A stretch of 64,000 nt of DNA from Uranotaenia lowii (Eukaryota; Arthropoda; Insecta; Diptera; Culicidae): contig NC_073691.1 in assembly GCF_029784155.1 (NCBI RefSeq), positions 130,014,714 to 130,078,713 of the forward strand, written 5' to 3'. The notes under the pieces are model-generated. The model saw only the letters and a list, made by a program, of their open reading frames with translations. It did not search any database and was not told the origin of the DNA. The position numbers and the translations under genes are program-made. Of the stretch, positions 23,728 to 34,635 are shown piece after piece. How positions within the stretch are numbered: position 1 is the stretch's first letter; every line of letters begins with the position of its first letter.

Positions 23728-25195
23728 TTCTTGGCATTACTTGGCAAGTGGTTACGACGGCATCCTCGTCAATCATAACTTGCGGAATATCCACAAAAAG
23801 CAAGATAAAAAATCAATTCTAAATTTCCGAGAGGATTAATAAGCCATCAATGCTTAAAAATGTAGAAAAATGAAAAAAACCATTCGTACTCACTAAATTT
23901 CAGGTATATTATTCACTGAGAAACTTTGATTTAAATCACTAATAGAAATCAAGTGATTGAAATCGTGATTTAAATCATGATTTAAATCCCTTTGATTAAA
24001 ATGATGGACTCTTGGGAGATAAAGGATAGGAAATTACCCTTGAGCTTTGCAATACTTATACCCTTCCATTATCCTATCCTATCCAACCTTATTCCAGGTA
24101 GCAAAGTAGAAATGTGAAATGTAGACACTAGCCGGCAACCCAGAGCATCCCCGGAAGAGAGCAAAGGAAAAGTGTTTTCACGTACACATCTGTAAAAGCA
24201 CTGGCATGAGCAGTTGACAACAGTCTTCAGACTAATCCAACTGCCAAGAAAACCGTAAATAAATAAAAAAAATATATAAAAAAATCATATCCACTCTTGC
24301 TGAAACTCAGTGATATTTGCTGATTTTTAAACAATATGTTTCCCTGAAAAAGTCTGCAAACTTAAGAGCTCAGCGAATAACCACGCCGAAGGAAACCAAA
24401 TTTAGGCGACTGTTTCCGGAATCCATCAAGTTAAACATCAGCAACTCCATCCAAAGATGTCGCGACTCCCATTTGCGAGACTTGAGAGGATAATTATCTA
24501 CCTATAGATAGGCCAGACCCAGGCTGTAACCTAACTGATCTTGTCCCACCACGTCTTGGCTTGGCTTGACTTGGGCTAGTGCTGAGGGCTGACTGAGAAA
24601 GTGAACATCCCGACCGAACGACCGCCTGTGATGCCTGCCTTTTGAACAATGAGGTTAAAGCGCCTCCCCATTGATGAGGAGAAAAGCTGTTCAATTATGG
24701 GTGCACATTAGTGTCAAAGACGGCAACGAACGTGAATTGTATCGGATTGTGCGGTTTGTGGGTTGGAACCAATTTTCCTTATTTGTCACCGAGCTAATTG
24801 AAGGTAATTCAGCGGCCAGCGAGTGGCATAGGCCTATAGACGAGTCTGGGCGTCGTCGAACAGAAAATGCTACCCTATCTAAGTTGTAAAATACAAATAA
24901 CCGAGGATTAAATTTCCACATTGCACTACAGCAATAACGGATGCAGATGTTCTCTTGAAAAGGGTCTTTAAATGTTTTAATTTGGTTTGAAAATTTATAA
25001 ACTTTATTAAATCATTTGGCATGGAACCCACGAGAACCCATCGACATTTTTACATGCTTTTAGATCAAAATCATAACTGTCACTCCTCGAAAAGGAGTTA
25101 CGCTAAACTGCGAAAAAGCAAATAATTGCAATTTGAAAAATTTATAATTTTAACTATTTTTGCGATTATTATGGAAAAATTTCCTGGGCTTGTGA
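23728..25195. other. No recognisable gene; possible LINE 3' end
   Basis: At 24125-24290 a stretch ends in CCGTAAATAAATAAAAAAAA, which looks like a truncated LINE or other retroposed 3' end (low confidence). A GC-richer patch at 24490-24900 has frames of 66-76 codons on both strands with no motif. Confidence 0.35.
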
Positions 25196-25377
25196 TATAA
25201 CTGAGTTGGCAAGTCTGTTGTCTCCTGAGCCGATGTCCGCGAGTTCGAACCCAAGAGTAAACATCGAACACAGTTGTACCGTAGAAGTTTTTCAATAACG
25301 ATCCGCCAACTGCGATGTTGATAGAGTCGCGAATGCCATAAAGATGGTAACACGACTTTAATCTAAACAAAAAAAAT
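25196..25377 (+). repeat. tRNA-derived SINE, full copy (copy 2)
   Basis: About 182 bp. tRNA-like head with A box TAACTGAGTTGG and B box GAGTTCGAACCC (25241-25252), then a body containing GAGTAAACATCGAACACAG and GTCGCGAATGCCATAAAGAT, ending in an A-rich tail. RNA polymerase III would transcribe it; a LINE elsewhere would have to copy it. This uninterrupted copy shows the empty site for the LTR insertion in copy 1. Confidence 0.85.
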
Positions 25378-25950
25378 GAAAAATCTGCAAAACTGATATG
25401 CTTTCCAAAAGAATATCTCATTTCAGTCTATTTCAATCAAGTACTGTGAAACTTTGAGTTATTGTATACAACAACTTTGTAGAATAAACCGTGCCTGTAT
25501 TTTGCTTCTGCAAAAAATAGATTGTAGCGCCACCTTGCAGAGAAAATGAGAATTAATTCAAATCCTTCAATAGATAGCCCAAATATACCTGGTCGGGTAA
25601 CTTTGTCGAAGACACCAATGAGCAACAACCAACCTTTTGGCCTGCAGTCAATTTTGACAACAAAAGTGTGGTTGCTGGCCCACTGTGCGTCTGTGAGGCT
25701 TGACCTTTGAATTACTTCTTAGGCTTCCACGGCTGATGGTTTGTCGAGAGAAGGCATCCGACCTAAAATGTTTGGCGACCCACTCTGCTTGCAATATTCT
25801 TTTCAGATTAACCCCAGATGCATTCTTTCTGAAATATTTATTATATATACACTCAGGAATATTCTTATTATAATTTTCTGTGTATGGAGATCGACTGAGT
25901 GTAAGGTTTTTCTTATGGTAGTTCCGGCTTGCAGTCTTTTTTAAAGCAAT
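25378..25950. other. No recognisable gene
   Basis: Short frames only; a segment around 25440-25600 (CAACTTTGTAGAATAAACCG and similar) has the look of a worn dispersed repeat. Confidence 0.4.
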
Positions 25951-26178
25951 AACGATTTTTGTTTTTATGTTTAAATCCGTTTTGGATTTTCTTCAGGGAC
26001 TGAAAATGTATTTTTATAAAGTATTTTGCTGATTACAAATATGTGAAATTTACCTAAAACTTTTTTGCTTAATTTTAAATATTTGTAATTAGCAAAATAA
26101 TTTATAAAAATATATTTTCAGTCCCTGAAGAAGATCCGAAATGGATGGAAACGTCGGATTTATAAAAACAAAAATCAT
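25951..26178. mobile_element. Foldback MITE (about 228 bp)
   Basis: Left arm GATTTTTGTTTTTATG... and right arm ...TATAAAAACAAAAATC are inverted. The arms share TTCTTCAGGGACTGAAAA / TTTTCAGTCCCTGAAGAA and run inward to about 26060. GAAACGTCGG at 26148-26157 recalls the CCCGACGTTTCGGCC of 46138. Confidence 0.75.
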
Positions 26179-26575
26179 TCCCATAGGAAAAATATTGTAA
26201 TTTCGTCTTATGAACAGCTTTTTAGAGTGCAAAATTGTTTTTTCATAAGAGCCCTATGATATTATTTAAGTTTTCATATGAACACATCTTATGAAAAATA
26301 GCAGAAACGGCATTGTGAAAAAAAACAATGAACACATTCATTCATTCCATCAGTTTTTTTTTCGTATGAAGTTGTAGAGTTTTCTCCTCTAGTTAAAAGT
26401 GATTTTCTTATTGACTTATTGAGCCATGATCATGATTTATTCAGAAGAAAAATATACCTTCTCTAGGGATCAGTTGAATTCATAATGAACAAAAAACTTT
26501 TTTCTGGAAAAAAATAAGTTGAGAGTCAACCATTGCATGGCATGGCATTTTGAAGTTCATATTATCACAGAGAAC
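26179..26575. other. No recognisable gene
   Basis: AT-rich spacer with no supported feature. Confidence 0.5.
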
Positions 26576-28572
26576 AGAGGTCGGGCTGGAGCTCAAATCT
26601 TGTGTAAAAATGCCAACCGTTATTTTAAAGAAAAAAATAACTCAGCATATAGCCACTAGATGTCGTTAAAAACAAACTTAACGAAGATTTGTTTATTTTC
26701 GTTAAACATGCACACTAAGATAAAATTCACTTTCAAGCATTAATGTACAACCTGTCTGAACATTTTTGAAGGGTTATTTGGTATTTGCGTTGGATGCATG
26801 AATTTATGAAATTAATTAAAAAATAGAAAAGTTTCATTATGTATACAAACGACCAAATTTTAGATGGTTTACTTACTAACTTGATCGGCAGTTGAAAAGC
26901 TATCGATCCAACGATTTAAAGGAATGGCTGTAAAATGTTTATCTTTTGTTTGCATTTTACTGTGCAATCTTTATCCAACTTGATGAACTATAATCATCAA
27001 CAAGAAAAACACACAATTTTCTTCATATATTGGTACATAGAGGTATTAATAACACAGGTCTACCAAATTTACTTTTTCCGAGATGCACATAGTTTTGACT
27101 TATTTGAAGGCGTCTTCTATGTGCTTTCGATTTTTTATGAAAGTTTAAAAAATGTAGACCTAAAAGCCACGCAACGTATCTAGGAAAAATAAAGAAACCT
27201 TAATTAATTAGAGGATAACAAATTGATTCAAAATTAGTATTCTTTTCATACAGGTGTGTTGGTTTATCAGTTACTAATGATTAATTTACTAGAAACTAAT
27301 GAATTTGAGCTTTTCCAAGCGCCAAAATTCAGAACACCAGACACTTAAAAATTTGTTTTGAATCGTAGGAAAAAAAATGATGCTTGCTGTGTAAGTTGTC
27401 AACAGTATTTAAAAACAATCATTGAATGATTGATTGAATGATTGTATGATTTGAACTGATGAAAAGACTCATTTGAGCTTCAGGATTCAAACCATTCAAA
27501 CTCTAGCCAACTATTTTTTAATGAAGCGATTCCTACAATAACATTTTATGTGATTAAAATGTTTAATTATTTAATAAATTAAAATGAGTGAGAAAATTTG
27601 AGCGTGTCAAATGCAAATTTTTATGTAAACAACAAATTTCGACCACGTGGCGACGAAAATTCAAAACATTATCAGGGATGCCAATTAGTTAAAAAAATTC
27701 TTTTTCCTTTAAAAATCTTGGGCCACAATTTGATTTACATTACTTTTTCCTCAAAAGAAATGCTATCTAGTGTAATGATTCAAGATTGGCTGGTTTTATT
27801 TACGAGCTTACGCTGATTTTCAAAAAAAAAATAGGAAAGCGAGGTTTGGGGATGGTATGGATTTCAAAGAAAAAAGCTCGATTTTTACCAGGATATATCC
27901 ACAATTTTGGCGTAATCAAAACCAAAAGCTCCAATAAAACTAACGATTTATGGTTTTTGCGTCAAATAACAATTTTTGCTTAATCAAATTGAACTTATAA
28001 CCATTTTATAAAACCATAAATAAGATCAATGTCACTGAGGTGTCTCGAGAATTTTCATGTTCAGCCCGAAACTGATCAGCCCGGTTTTTAATTCTAAAAT
28101 TTTGAGTTCCAATGAGCGGATTTTGCAAAGATTTCTGGTAAAAATGTCCTGGTTTTTTTCGGCCCGGATACGTTCTGGAAGGGTTAATCATGTTACATTT
28201 TGGATTTTGTCACTGTCTTAAATATATCCAAAAACCCTCTTAGATTTCCCATCCAATCAAATTCCAATTCCAATCGAAAATATAAATCCCTCTAAAAATT
28301 AACTAATTAGGTATGATATTGGTTGCGTTTTAGGAAGTTGAGAATTAGTTGCATAAGACTGAAAGCAGTTTTTAAAAAACACCTGGCACCCCTGTTGTGT
28401 TACGGGGCAGTTCGTTTAGTTTTCGTTTAGTTTTCGTTCACTTAGCAAATCAGCACCATCTAGTGGCTATATGCTGAGTAATATTTGAACGAAATACTAA
28501 CGTATTTGAATTCAAATTCTTACACACGTTTTCGGCTCATTGTTGTTCTGGGCCAGACCTCTGTTCTCTGCG
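26576..28572. mobile_element. Long-TIR DNA element (about 2.0 kb)
   Basis: Ends CACAGAGAACAGAGGTCGGG and, read inward from the right, CGCAGAGAACAGAGGTCTGG. Further in, both arms share ACTCAGCATATAGCCACTAG (26641-26660; reverse complement near 28460-28480), so the inverted arms exceed 100 bp with indels. TAT/ATA flanks suggest a short target duplication. No transposase frame. It contains the nested element 27673-28394. Confidence 0.7.
27673..28394. mobile_element. hAT-like element nested in the long-TIR element
   Basis: Left end CAGGGATGCCAATTAGTTAA; right end read inward CAGGGGTGCCAGGTGTTTTT. The same type of terminus opens at 63708. An 8-bp target duplication could not be recognised. The interior includes CCAGGATATATCC and CCCGGATACG words like those in the CCGGG-type repeats at 39.1 and 43.0 kb. 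Confidence 0.6.
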
Positions 28573-29039
28573 ATATTATACTTTAATGATTGACAAATTG
28601 GAATAAATATTTATTGTTATAGCTTTTACATGTGAAAAACATTTTAAAGTGATGCTGAAAGATCTTCAAGTCACATTTGTGAAACGTTTAAAAATAAATC
28701 GAATTGACAGTTAACAGAATCGTTGGCATTTCTGAATATAAGGCCACTGACAGAATGACGTCAGCTGAGCGTAAAGTTCTATGCGACGATGGAACACCGG
28801 GCTTCACTCATACAACAAAAAGGCTTTCGAAAACATTGATGAAATTTTTGATAAGGGAAGCACAAAATAAGCTTCAGGTATCAGGTATCAGAATGGGGGT
28901 AGGCTTAATAGCGGCACGTTATCCAAACATACGGGAAAATTGTGCCTAGCCTTTTTTTATCCAAGATTTCATCATTTACCTGAGAAACCTGAAAAACCTA
29001 TAAAAGGAAGAAATAAAATTCAATCTATTTAAGATGGCA
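28573..29039. other. No recognisable gene
   Basis: A frame of 81 codons at 28704-28949 (plus) carries no motif I recognise. Confidence 0.4.
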
Positions 29040-29068
29040 TAAAGCCTTTCCACTAGGGATTATTAGCA

Positions 29069-30649
29069 TTAAAGCTCTTTTCTACATTCGGTAAGGAATG
29101 ATAGAATGTTTTTTAAGTTTAATTTCTTAAACTCAGATTCGCTTAAAGCGTAAGATCCCAGAGTACGAAAACGCAGTCTGGCAAATGAGGGACAGTTACA
29201 TATAAGATGGAAGGGATCTTCCACATCTGATTCACAACTACCACATACTGGAGATTCAGCACGCTGAATGTTGTGCATGTGATAGTTAAGTTTACAATGA
29301 CCGGAGAGTGCTCTGATCAAGATGCTGCAATGAGATTTATTTAAAGTTAATAAGTAACTCGATATGATTGGAGATGGTTTTTCTAAAAATAATTTAGTTT
29401 GACGACAAGTGTCCAACTCTTCCCAGTATCGTTCATGCTGGTTAGAGGACCAAGTTTGAATTTGGTTTCTGAACCAACATGGCGATATTGGGACAGCCGG
29501 CTCTGGTCCGTAAAATTCCTTTTCCGACCCAGCTCTAGCGAGTTCGTCGGCGCATTCGTTTCCAAAAATTCCCTTATGTCCGGGTACCCATAGAAGGTTT
29601 AATCCATTGCCTTCAGCAAGTTCTTCGATTGCTTTCCGGCATGCGATTACCAGTTTTGATCTAGAACTGGAAGCACTGAGTGATTTGATAGCTGCTTGAC
29701 TATCTGAACAGAAGTAAATTGTTCTGAACATAATCTTCTTTTGAAGTGCAATTTGCACTCCATACATAATAGCATATAGCTCAGCCTGAAAGACTGTACA
29801 ATATTTTCCTAGAGGTTGAGCATGTTCTATGTTCAACTCGTGACAGTAAATTCCTGCACCTGCACGGCCGTTTGATAATGAACCGTCAGTATAGAATACA
29901 ATATGAGAGGACATTTGGTCCTCTACAAAACCTGAAAACCATTCTTGAGGAGAAGGAAATTTGACTTTAAACCCCATGTAGGGAAAACTACTCGAGAGTG
30001 TTAAATCGTTTGGCGCTAGATTAAACTTGTTTAATCTAACTAATTCAGGCCACACATTTGTATGACTCGATGATCTTTCGATATTTCCTGACAGCCAGAG
30101 ACCAACTGCCTGTAGACGAAAAGCACATGAGAAGGCTTCCTGTTTTAGGAACAAGTGTAGAGGTTTGATAGAAAACAGAGCTTCTAGTGCTGCAGTAGGA
30201 GTTGTTGTGAACGATCCGGACATCCCCAAAAGACACATTCTTTGAAGGTGATTTAGTTTAGTCCGAACTGTTGCAACTTCTCCTTTCTGCCACCACACTA
30301 GACACCCATAGGCCAGAATTGGTCTTACTATTGTGGAATAAATCCAGTGAATATGTTTGGGTTTGAGTCCCCAGTTTTTTCCGATTGCACGTCGGCATTG
30401 TCCGAAGGCCATGCATGCTTTTTTGATTCTAAATTCGATGTGATCAGACCAGTTTAATTTGGAGTCAAGAATGACACCCAAATATTTAACTTGATCAGAC
30501 ACGGTGATTTCGGAACCATAAAACAGCAGAGGGCGCACCCCGCGGGTGATACGTTTTTTAGTAAATAAAACAATATTAGTTTTTAGAGGATTAACTGAAA
30601 GTTCTACATGAGAACACCATCGTTCAACAGAGCGCAGAGCTTGTTGCAT
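29069..30649 (-). pseudogene. LINE ORF2, C-terminal part (RT end, RNase H, Cys-His)
   Basis: 526 codons. Residues 50-120 carry the post-active-site RT region (VKYLGVILDSKLNW). Residues 250-375 form an RNase H domain with the expected acidic residues visible: D255 in FYTDGS, E290 in FQAELYA, D316 in CSDSQAA, and D368 in NECADELAR, plus the VPGHKG loop. A CxxC-H-C cluster (CGSCESDVEDPFHLICNC) near residue 475 is typical of LINE C termini. RNase H would remove the RNA template during target-primed reverse transcription. An in-frame TGA lies nine codons upstream of the first ATG and separates this part from the FADD active-site segment. Everything in the frame itself looks intact, so inactivation may be fairly recent. 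Confidence 0.9.
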
Positions 30650-30860
30650 TATATCAAATAATGTGCTTATTCACAAACCTCTTACCAGCAGAAGATAATC
30701 ATCTGCGAATCCATAAGTTGGTATTCCACGGTCATTGAGTTTTCTCAACAAGTCGTCTGCAACTAGGTTCCACAAAAGAGGTGATAGTACACCTCCCTGT
30801 GGGCAACCACGTGTGCTAACTTTTGTTATTGAAGCCTGTCTTAAAGACGAATGAAGATAC
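30650..30860 (-). pseudogene. LINE ORF2, RT active-site segment between lesions
   Basis: Translating the minus strand between the two long frames gives GCPQGGVLSPLLWNL and GFADDYLLLV, the RT template-grip and catalytic FADD motifs. It is shifted relative to the upstream frame (shift within about 30860-30885) and ends at TGA about 10 residues after FADD, in the frame of the downstream part. The LINE is therefore broken exactly around its catalytic core. Confidence 0.85.
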
Positions 30861-32718
30861 TTAGCATTGCGCTAATCCAGTTAGTTATAACACTAGGCAC
30901 TCCATGAAGTAGTGCCGCATCCATTATTGATGTAAACGAGACATTATCAAATGCTCCTTCTATGTCTAGAAATACTCCTAGACATGATTCTTTCTGTGAA
31001 AAACTATTTTCAATATTATGTACTACGTTGTGCAGAAGAGTTAATGTTGATTTTCCTGTTTGGTATGCATGTTGTGTCGCATTAAGCGGATGTTGGACAA
31101 GGCATTCTTGCCTGATATGATGATCAATTAAACGTTCAAGTGCTTTTATTAGAAATGAACTTAGACTAATAGGACGAAAGCTTTTGGCTTCGTCGTATGA
31201 TGATCGTCCCCCTTTAGGGATGAATTTCACGGCTATCTGCCGCCAAAGTTTAGGAATATATCCATGAGCAAAACTGCTTATCATTATTTTTCTTAATATG
31301 TGTTTGAAATGATCGAAACCCTTTTGAAGCAAAACTGGAAATAAACCGTCACTTCCAGGAGATTTGTATTGAGCAAAACCATCGATTGCCCATTTGATCG
31401 ATTCTGTAGTAACTATTTTCCGAGCAAAATGCAAGGAATCTAGACTTCCAGAAAAGAACTCAGGCTCTATCGATGAATCTTGATCAACACATCCTGGAAA
31501 GTGAGTATTGAATAGACAACTTAATGTTTCTTCGTCGTTTGATGTATAATCACCACTAGGGGTTTTAAGGTATGAAACCTGATAATCTTTTGATTTGGCT
31601 AAGACTTTATTTAACCTACTTGCTTCGTGCAAGCTTGAAATGTTTGTGCAGTAGCTCTGCCAACTTGAGCGTTCGGCAGCTCTTGTTGCTTTCCGGTAAG
31701 CTCTGCGAGCCAACTTGAAAGCATCAAAACCTTCCGTGCGCCTTCGGTTCCAAGAGCGTCTGCAGTTTTTTCGTAATTTACTGAGATTTGAGTTCCACCA
31801 TGGTGTACTGTTTTTGTTGAATTTCAACGTTCGTAAGGGACACGCTTCTTCATAAGAATTCAAAATAATTTCGGTGGTTTTAGCAACTACTTCATCCAAC
31901 TCAAGAGGAGTTGTAATTTCAGGTGTATATCCATGAAATTTAGTAGCAAGATGCTCCAAATATAGGTCCCAATTAGTTGTTCTTGGGTTTCTGAATGTAA
32001 TTGTTTCTAAAAACTCACCTGAGTGTTCAAAATAGATAAACCTGTGGTCAGAAATCGATTCTTCGTTAGGCACATGCCAATTTGAAATTTCCTGAGAAAT
32101 TGTTCTAGAACAAAGTGTGATGTCAATCACCTCTTCTCTGTCAGACCTAACAAAAGTTGGTTTATTTCCTACATTTAGAATTTCTAAATCAGTGCTGCTT
32201 AAATATTCCATTAAATTTAAGCCTCTCAGATTGATATCTGAGCTACCCCATACAAAATGATGGGCATTGGCATCACAGCCAATTACAAGAGGTATATTTT
32301 GTGATTCACAGAATGAAACGACATTTTTTAAATCATCCGTAGGGGATGATTGTTCATATGGTGAGTATGCTGAACAGTAGACGTATTTTCTATCAGGCAG
32401 CGAAACCTGAACGACGCAAATATCTCTTGTTGTTAGATTGGGTATAAGTGTTGCATTTAAAGAATTGTTTATCAATATACATGCACGAGGCATTATTCGG
32501 GCATTAGTCATTCCAATTACACTGAACACAGTAAAGTTTGGTTTGAGCAAATTCCCCAAGTAAAAAGTTCCATTTCGGAAATAGGGTTCTTGGACCAAGG
32601 CGATTGATGCAGTTCCATTAAGGATTAAACGACATAAGTTAAGTGTAGCGGTTCTTTTGTGCTGCAGATTTATCTGTGCAACCTTAATAGAAAGCATTTC
32701 TATCAAAGAATTCCACAC
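30841..32718 (-). pseudogene. LINE ORF2, N-terminal part (AP endonuclease and RT fingers)
   Basis: 625 codons. Residues 8-230 form an AP-like endonuclease that would nick the target DNA: QINLQH near 15, LVQEP at 41-45, GCDANAHH at 147-154 and SISDHR at 221-226. RT begins near residue 460 (SPGSDGLFPVLL), with SFRPISLSSFLIKALERL and FLDIEGAFDNV following. The frame leaves the RT consensus at its last few residues because of a frameshift. The ATG at 32718 is 27 bases upstream of the second in-frame ATG; either could be the original start. A family member would be one continuous protein of roughly 1200 residues. Confidence 0.9.
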
Positions 32719-33240
32719 ATATTTCCATCACACACAAGAACCTCTGCACCTTCATATCGACGCATGAAGCGGGGTATCCCATACAGGATGAAAATTTTAA
32801 AATCGTGTGTATAATCTGAATCCCACGAGTTGCCAGGAAAAATACGGCCCTTTGCACCAGTGCCTGGCTATAGTGCAGACCTTAACAACGTTCTGCTTAA
32901 GATAGGATTATTATACACCCTCCTATCCCCACTTTGGGGCCCGCAGGCACAGAACCACCTTGAAGCGGGTGTTTACAAAATTTAGGAGAATACAACTCGT
33001 GCATGCACAATAATAGCAATAAGCACAATTGGTGAATCCTCCCTGAAGAAACTTGGCTTGAAACCAAGCCAAGGTTCCCCCCTCCCAATGTGATAGTCGC
33101 ATTTGAAGAATGACTAACGCATATGGGAAGTACTGGATAAGTCGCCTTTTACGACGTGGACCAGTATCCCAGTGGTAGTATTCTATAAGCCGCCACCACA
33201 CAGCCATACAACCCAATAAGAGTGAAAACATTTGTGCGTA

Positions 33241-34635
33241 ATTTTAAATGAATTTTTAGGGAAAACATCAGCCCAAAAATACCTCTTTAATGAACATGTA
33301 TTTTTTCCAGCTTCCAACACTGGTGGTGTATTTCGATTGAAGTTGCATGCCAAGAAAAGGAACAAAATTAGTTTTGAATTCTTATTCAAAACCTAAATAA
33401 ATATTCATTCTTATGTCTTTCCAGTATTTTTTGATTTTTTGACGAGTTTTACTGTAGGCATGAGTATTTATTGCAAATTTTTCGAATGAATGTCCCCGTT
33501 TGAAATCGCATGTGAATTTAACAGTTGCACTAGAAAGGTGAGTTCATCTCATTTTCATACGGTGATTTCCAACATAATTGCCTCGGATGCAGATCGAAAA
33601 AAATTAACTACATTAATAAAGTACAAACAATCAAAAAATTCGGTTTGCACAGATTTGAAACAAATTATTCTCTTCGCAATGAAAATATATTCAATTTTTT
33701 TTAGCTCTATTTGGATCTGAAAAACATGAAAAGACATGTTGGCATGCCAAGAAAAGGACCAGGCCAAAATAGGACTCACTTACCCTAGATAGATTTGTTT
33801 TTTTTTAAATAACTTTTGCTAACAAGAGTGGAATAGAGCTGTAGATGTATGCGCTCAGTTCACGAATGCTTAATATATAACTCTAAGAAACGGTTATCAG
33901 ACTTAAAACATTAATTGAAATAAACCTGAATGTTTTTAGTGTTGCCAGAAATGATGATAATTAGGGTTAGTAAGTTAGTTGCCCTCCTTTGGACCCTTTA
34001 AGCGGAGGTTTTTTTTAATAATCATGTTTTCCTCATAAATAGATGGAAGGTTTATATCATTCAGGAAATTTATTAATAGTTCATGATCTTATCTGCAAGT
34101 TTCAATGAGAAATCTCAACATAGATTACATCGTTATTGAAAGATTTGCAAAGATAAAGATGATCAAAATTTCCATCTTTGAACCTACTGCTCCTATTTTG
34201 ATACTGAACTGGTACCTTTCATTGGACCTAGAGCTAAAAGTTCTATTTAAAGTATGATTTTTAAAAATAAATAAACAAATTAATTTAAAATGTTACCTTC
34301 AATCGAATACTATCATTAAAAAGTATTACGGGTTTTTAACGATTAAACACACTTAAATTTCTGTTATGAATATCTTGAACAATTTCACTATGGGTCGTAT
34401 GAGTTCTCTGCACCTCAAGAGTTATTTTGCTGTTTCAGATGTTTCCTACCATGATTACATTGACTTGTCACGGTGTGCATTATGATACCACACTAATCTT
34501 CTTAATCAACATTTGAAATGAGAATTGAATCCAGATTCTCATTTTGGCATCTTATGCTGGTATTGATTATTAAATGTACCATGTGCATCAGCCAATGCAA
34601 GATGTGTGTAGTCACCCCATGCTATGAATATCTTA
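33241..34635. other. No recognisable gene; 17-bp direct repeats
   Basis: GCATGCCAAGAAAAGGA occurs exactly at 33345-33361 and 33742-33758, enclosing 380 bp that could be an insertion with a 17-bp target duplication or a local duplication. No coding frame with motifs. Confidence 0.45.

Larger units (their letters stand above)
29040..33240 (-). mobile_element. LOA-like non-LTR retrotransposon (LINE), minus strand
   Basis: Order on the minus strand: 5' region (33240-32719), AP endonuclease and N-terminal reverse transcriptase (32718-30841), the RT active-site segment out of frame (about 30860-30650), and C-terminal RT, RNase H and a Cys-His motif (30649-29069), then a short 3' region. RNase H after RT together with an R1/LOA-type endonuclease points to the LOA clade, but R1- or I-type relatives are not excluded. 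No ORF1 (gag) frame is visible. Exact ends and a target duplication were not found. One frameshift and one stop break the enzyme frame. Confidence 0.85.

Noticed and set aside
23427..23822. 131-codon plus and 100-codon minus frames
   Set aside because: Both lie mainly within a 323-bp MITE with inverted ends; no motif.
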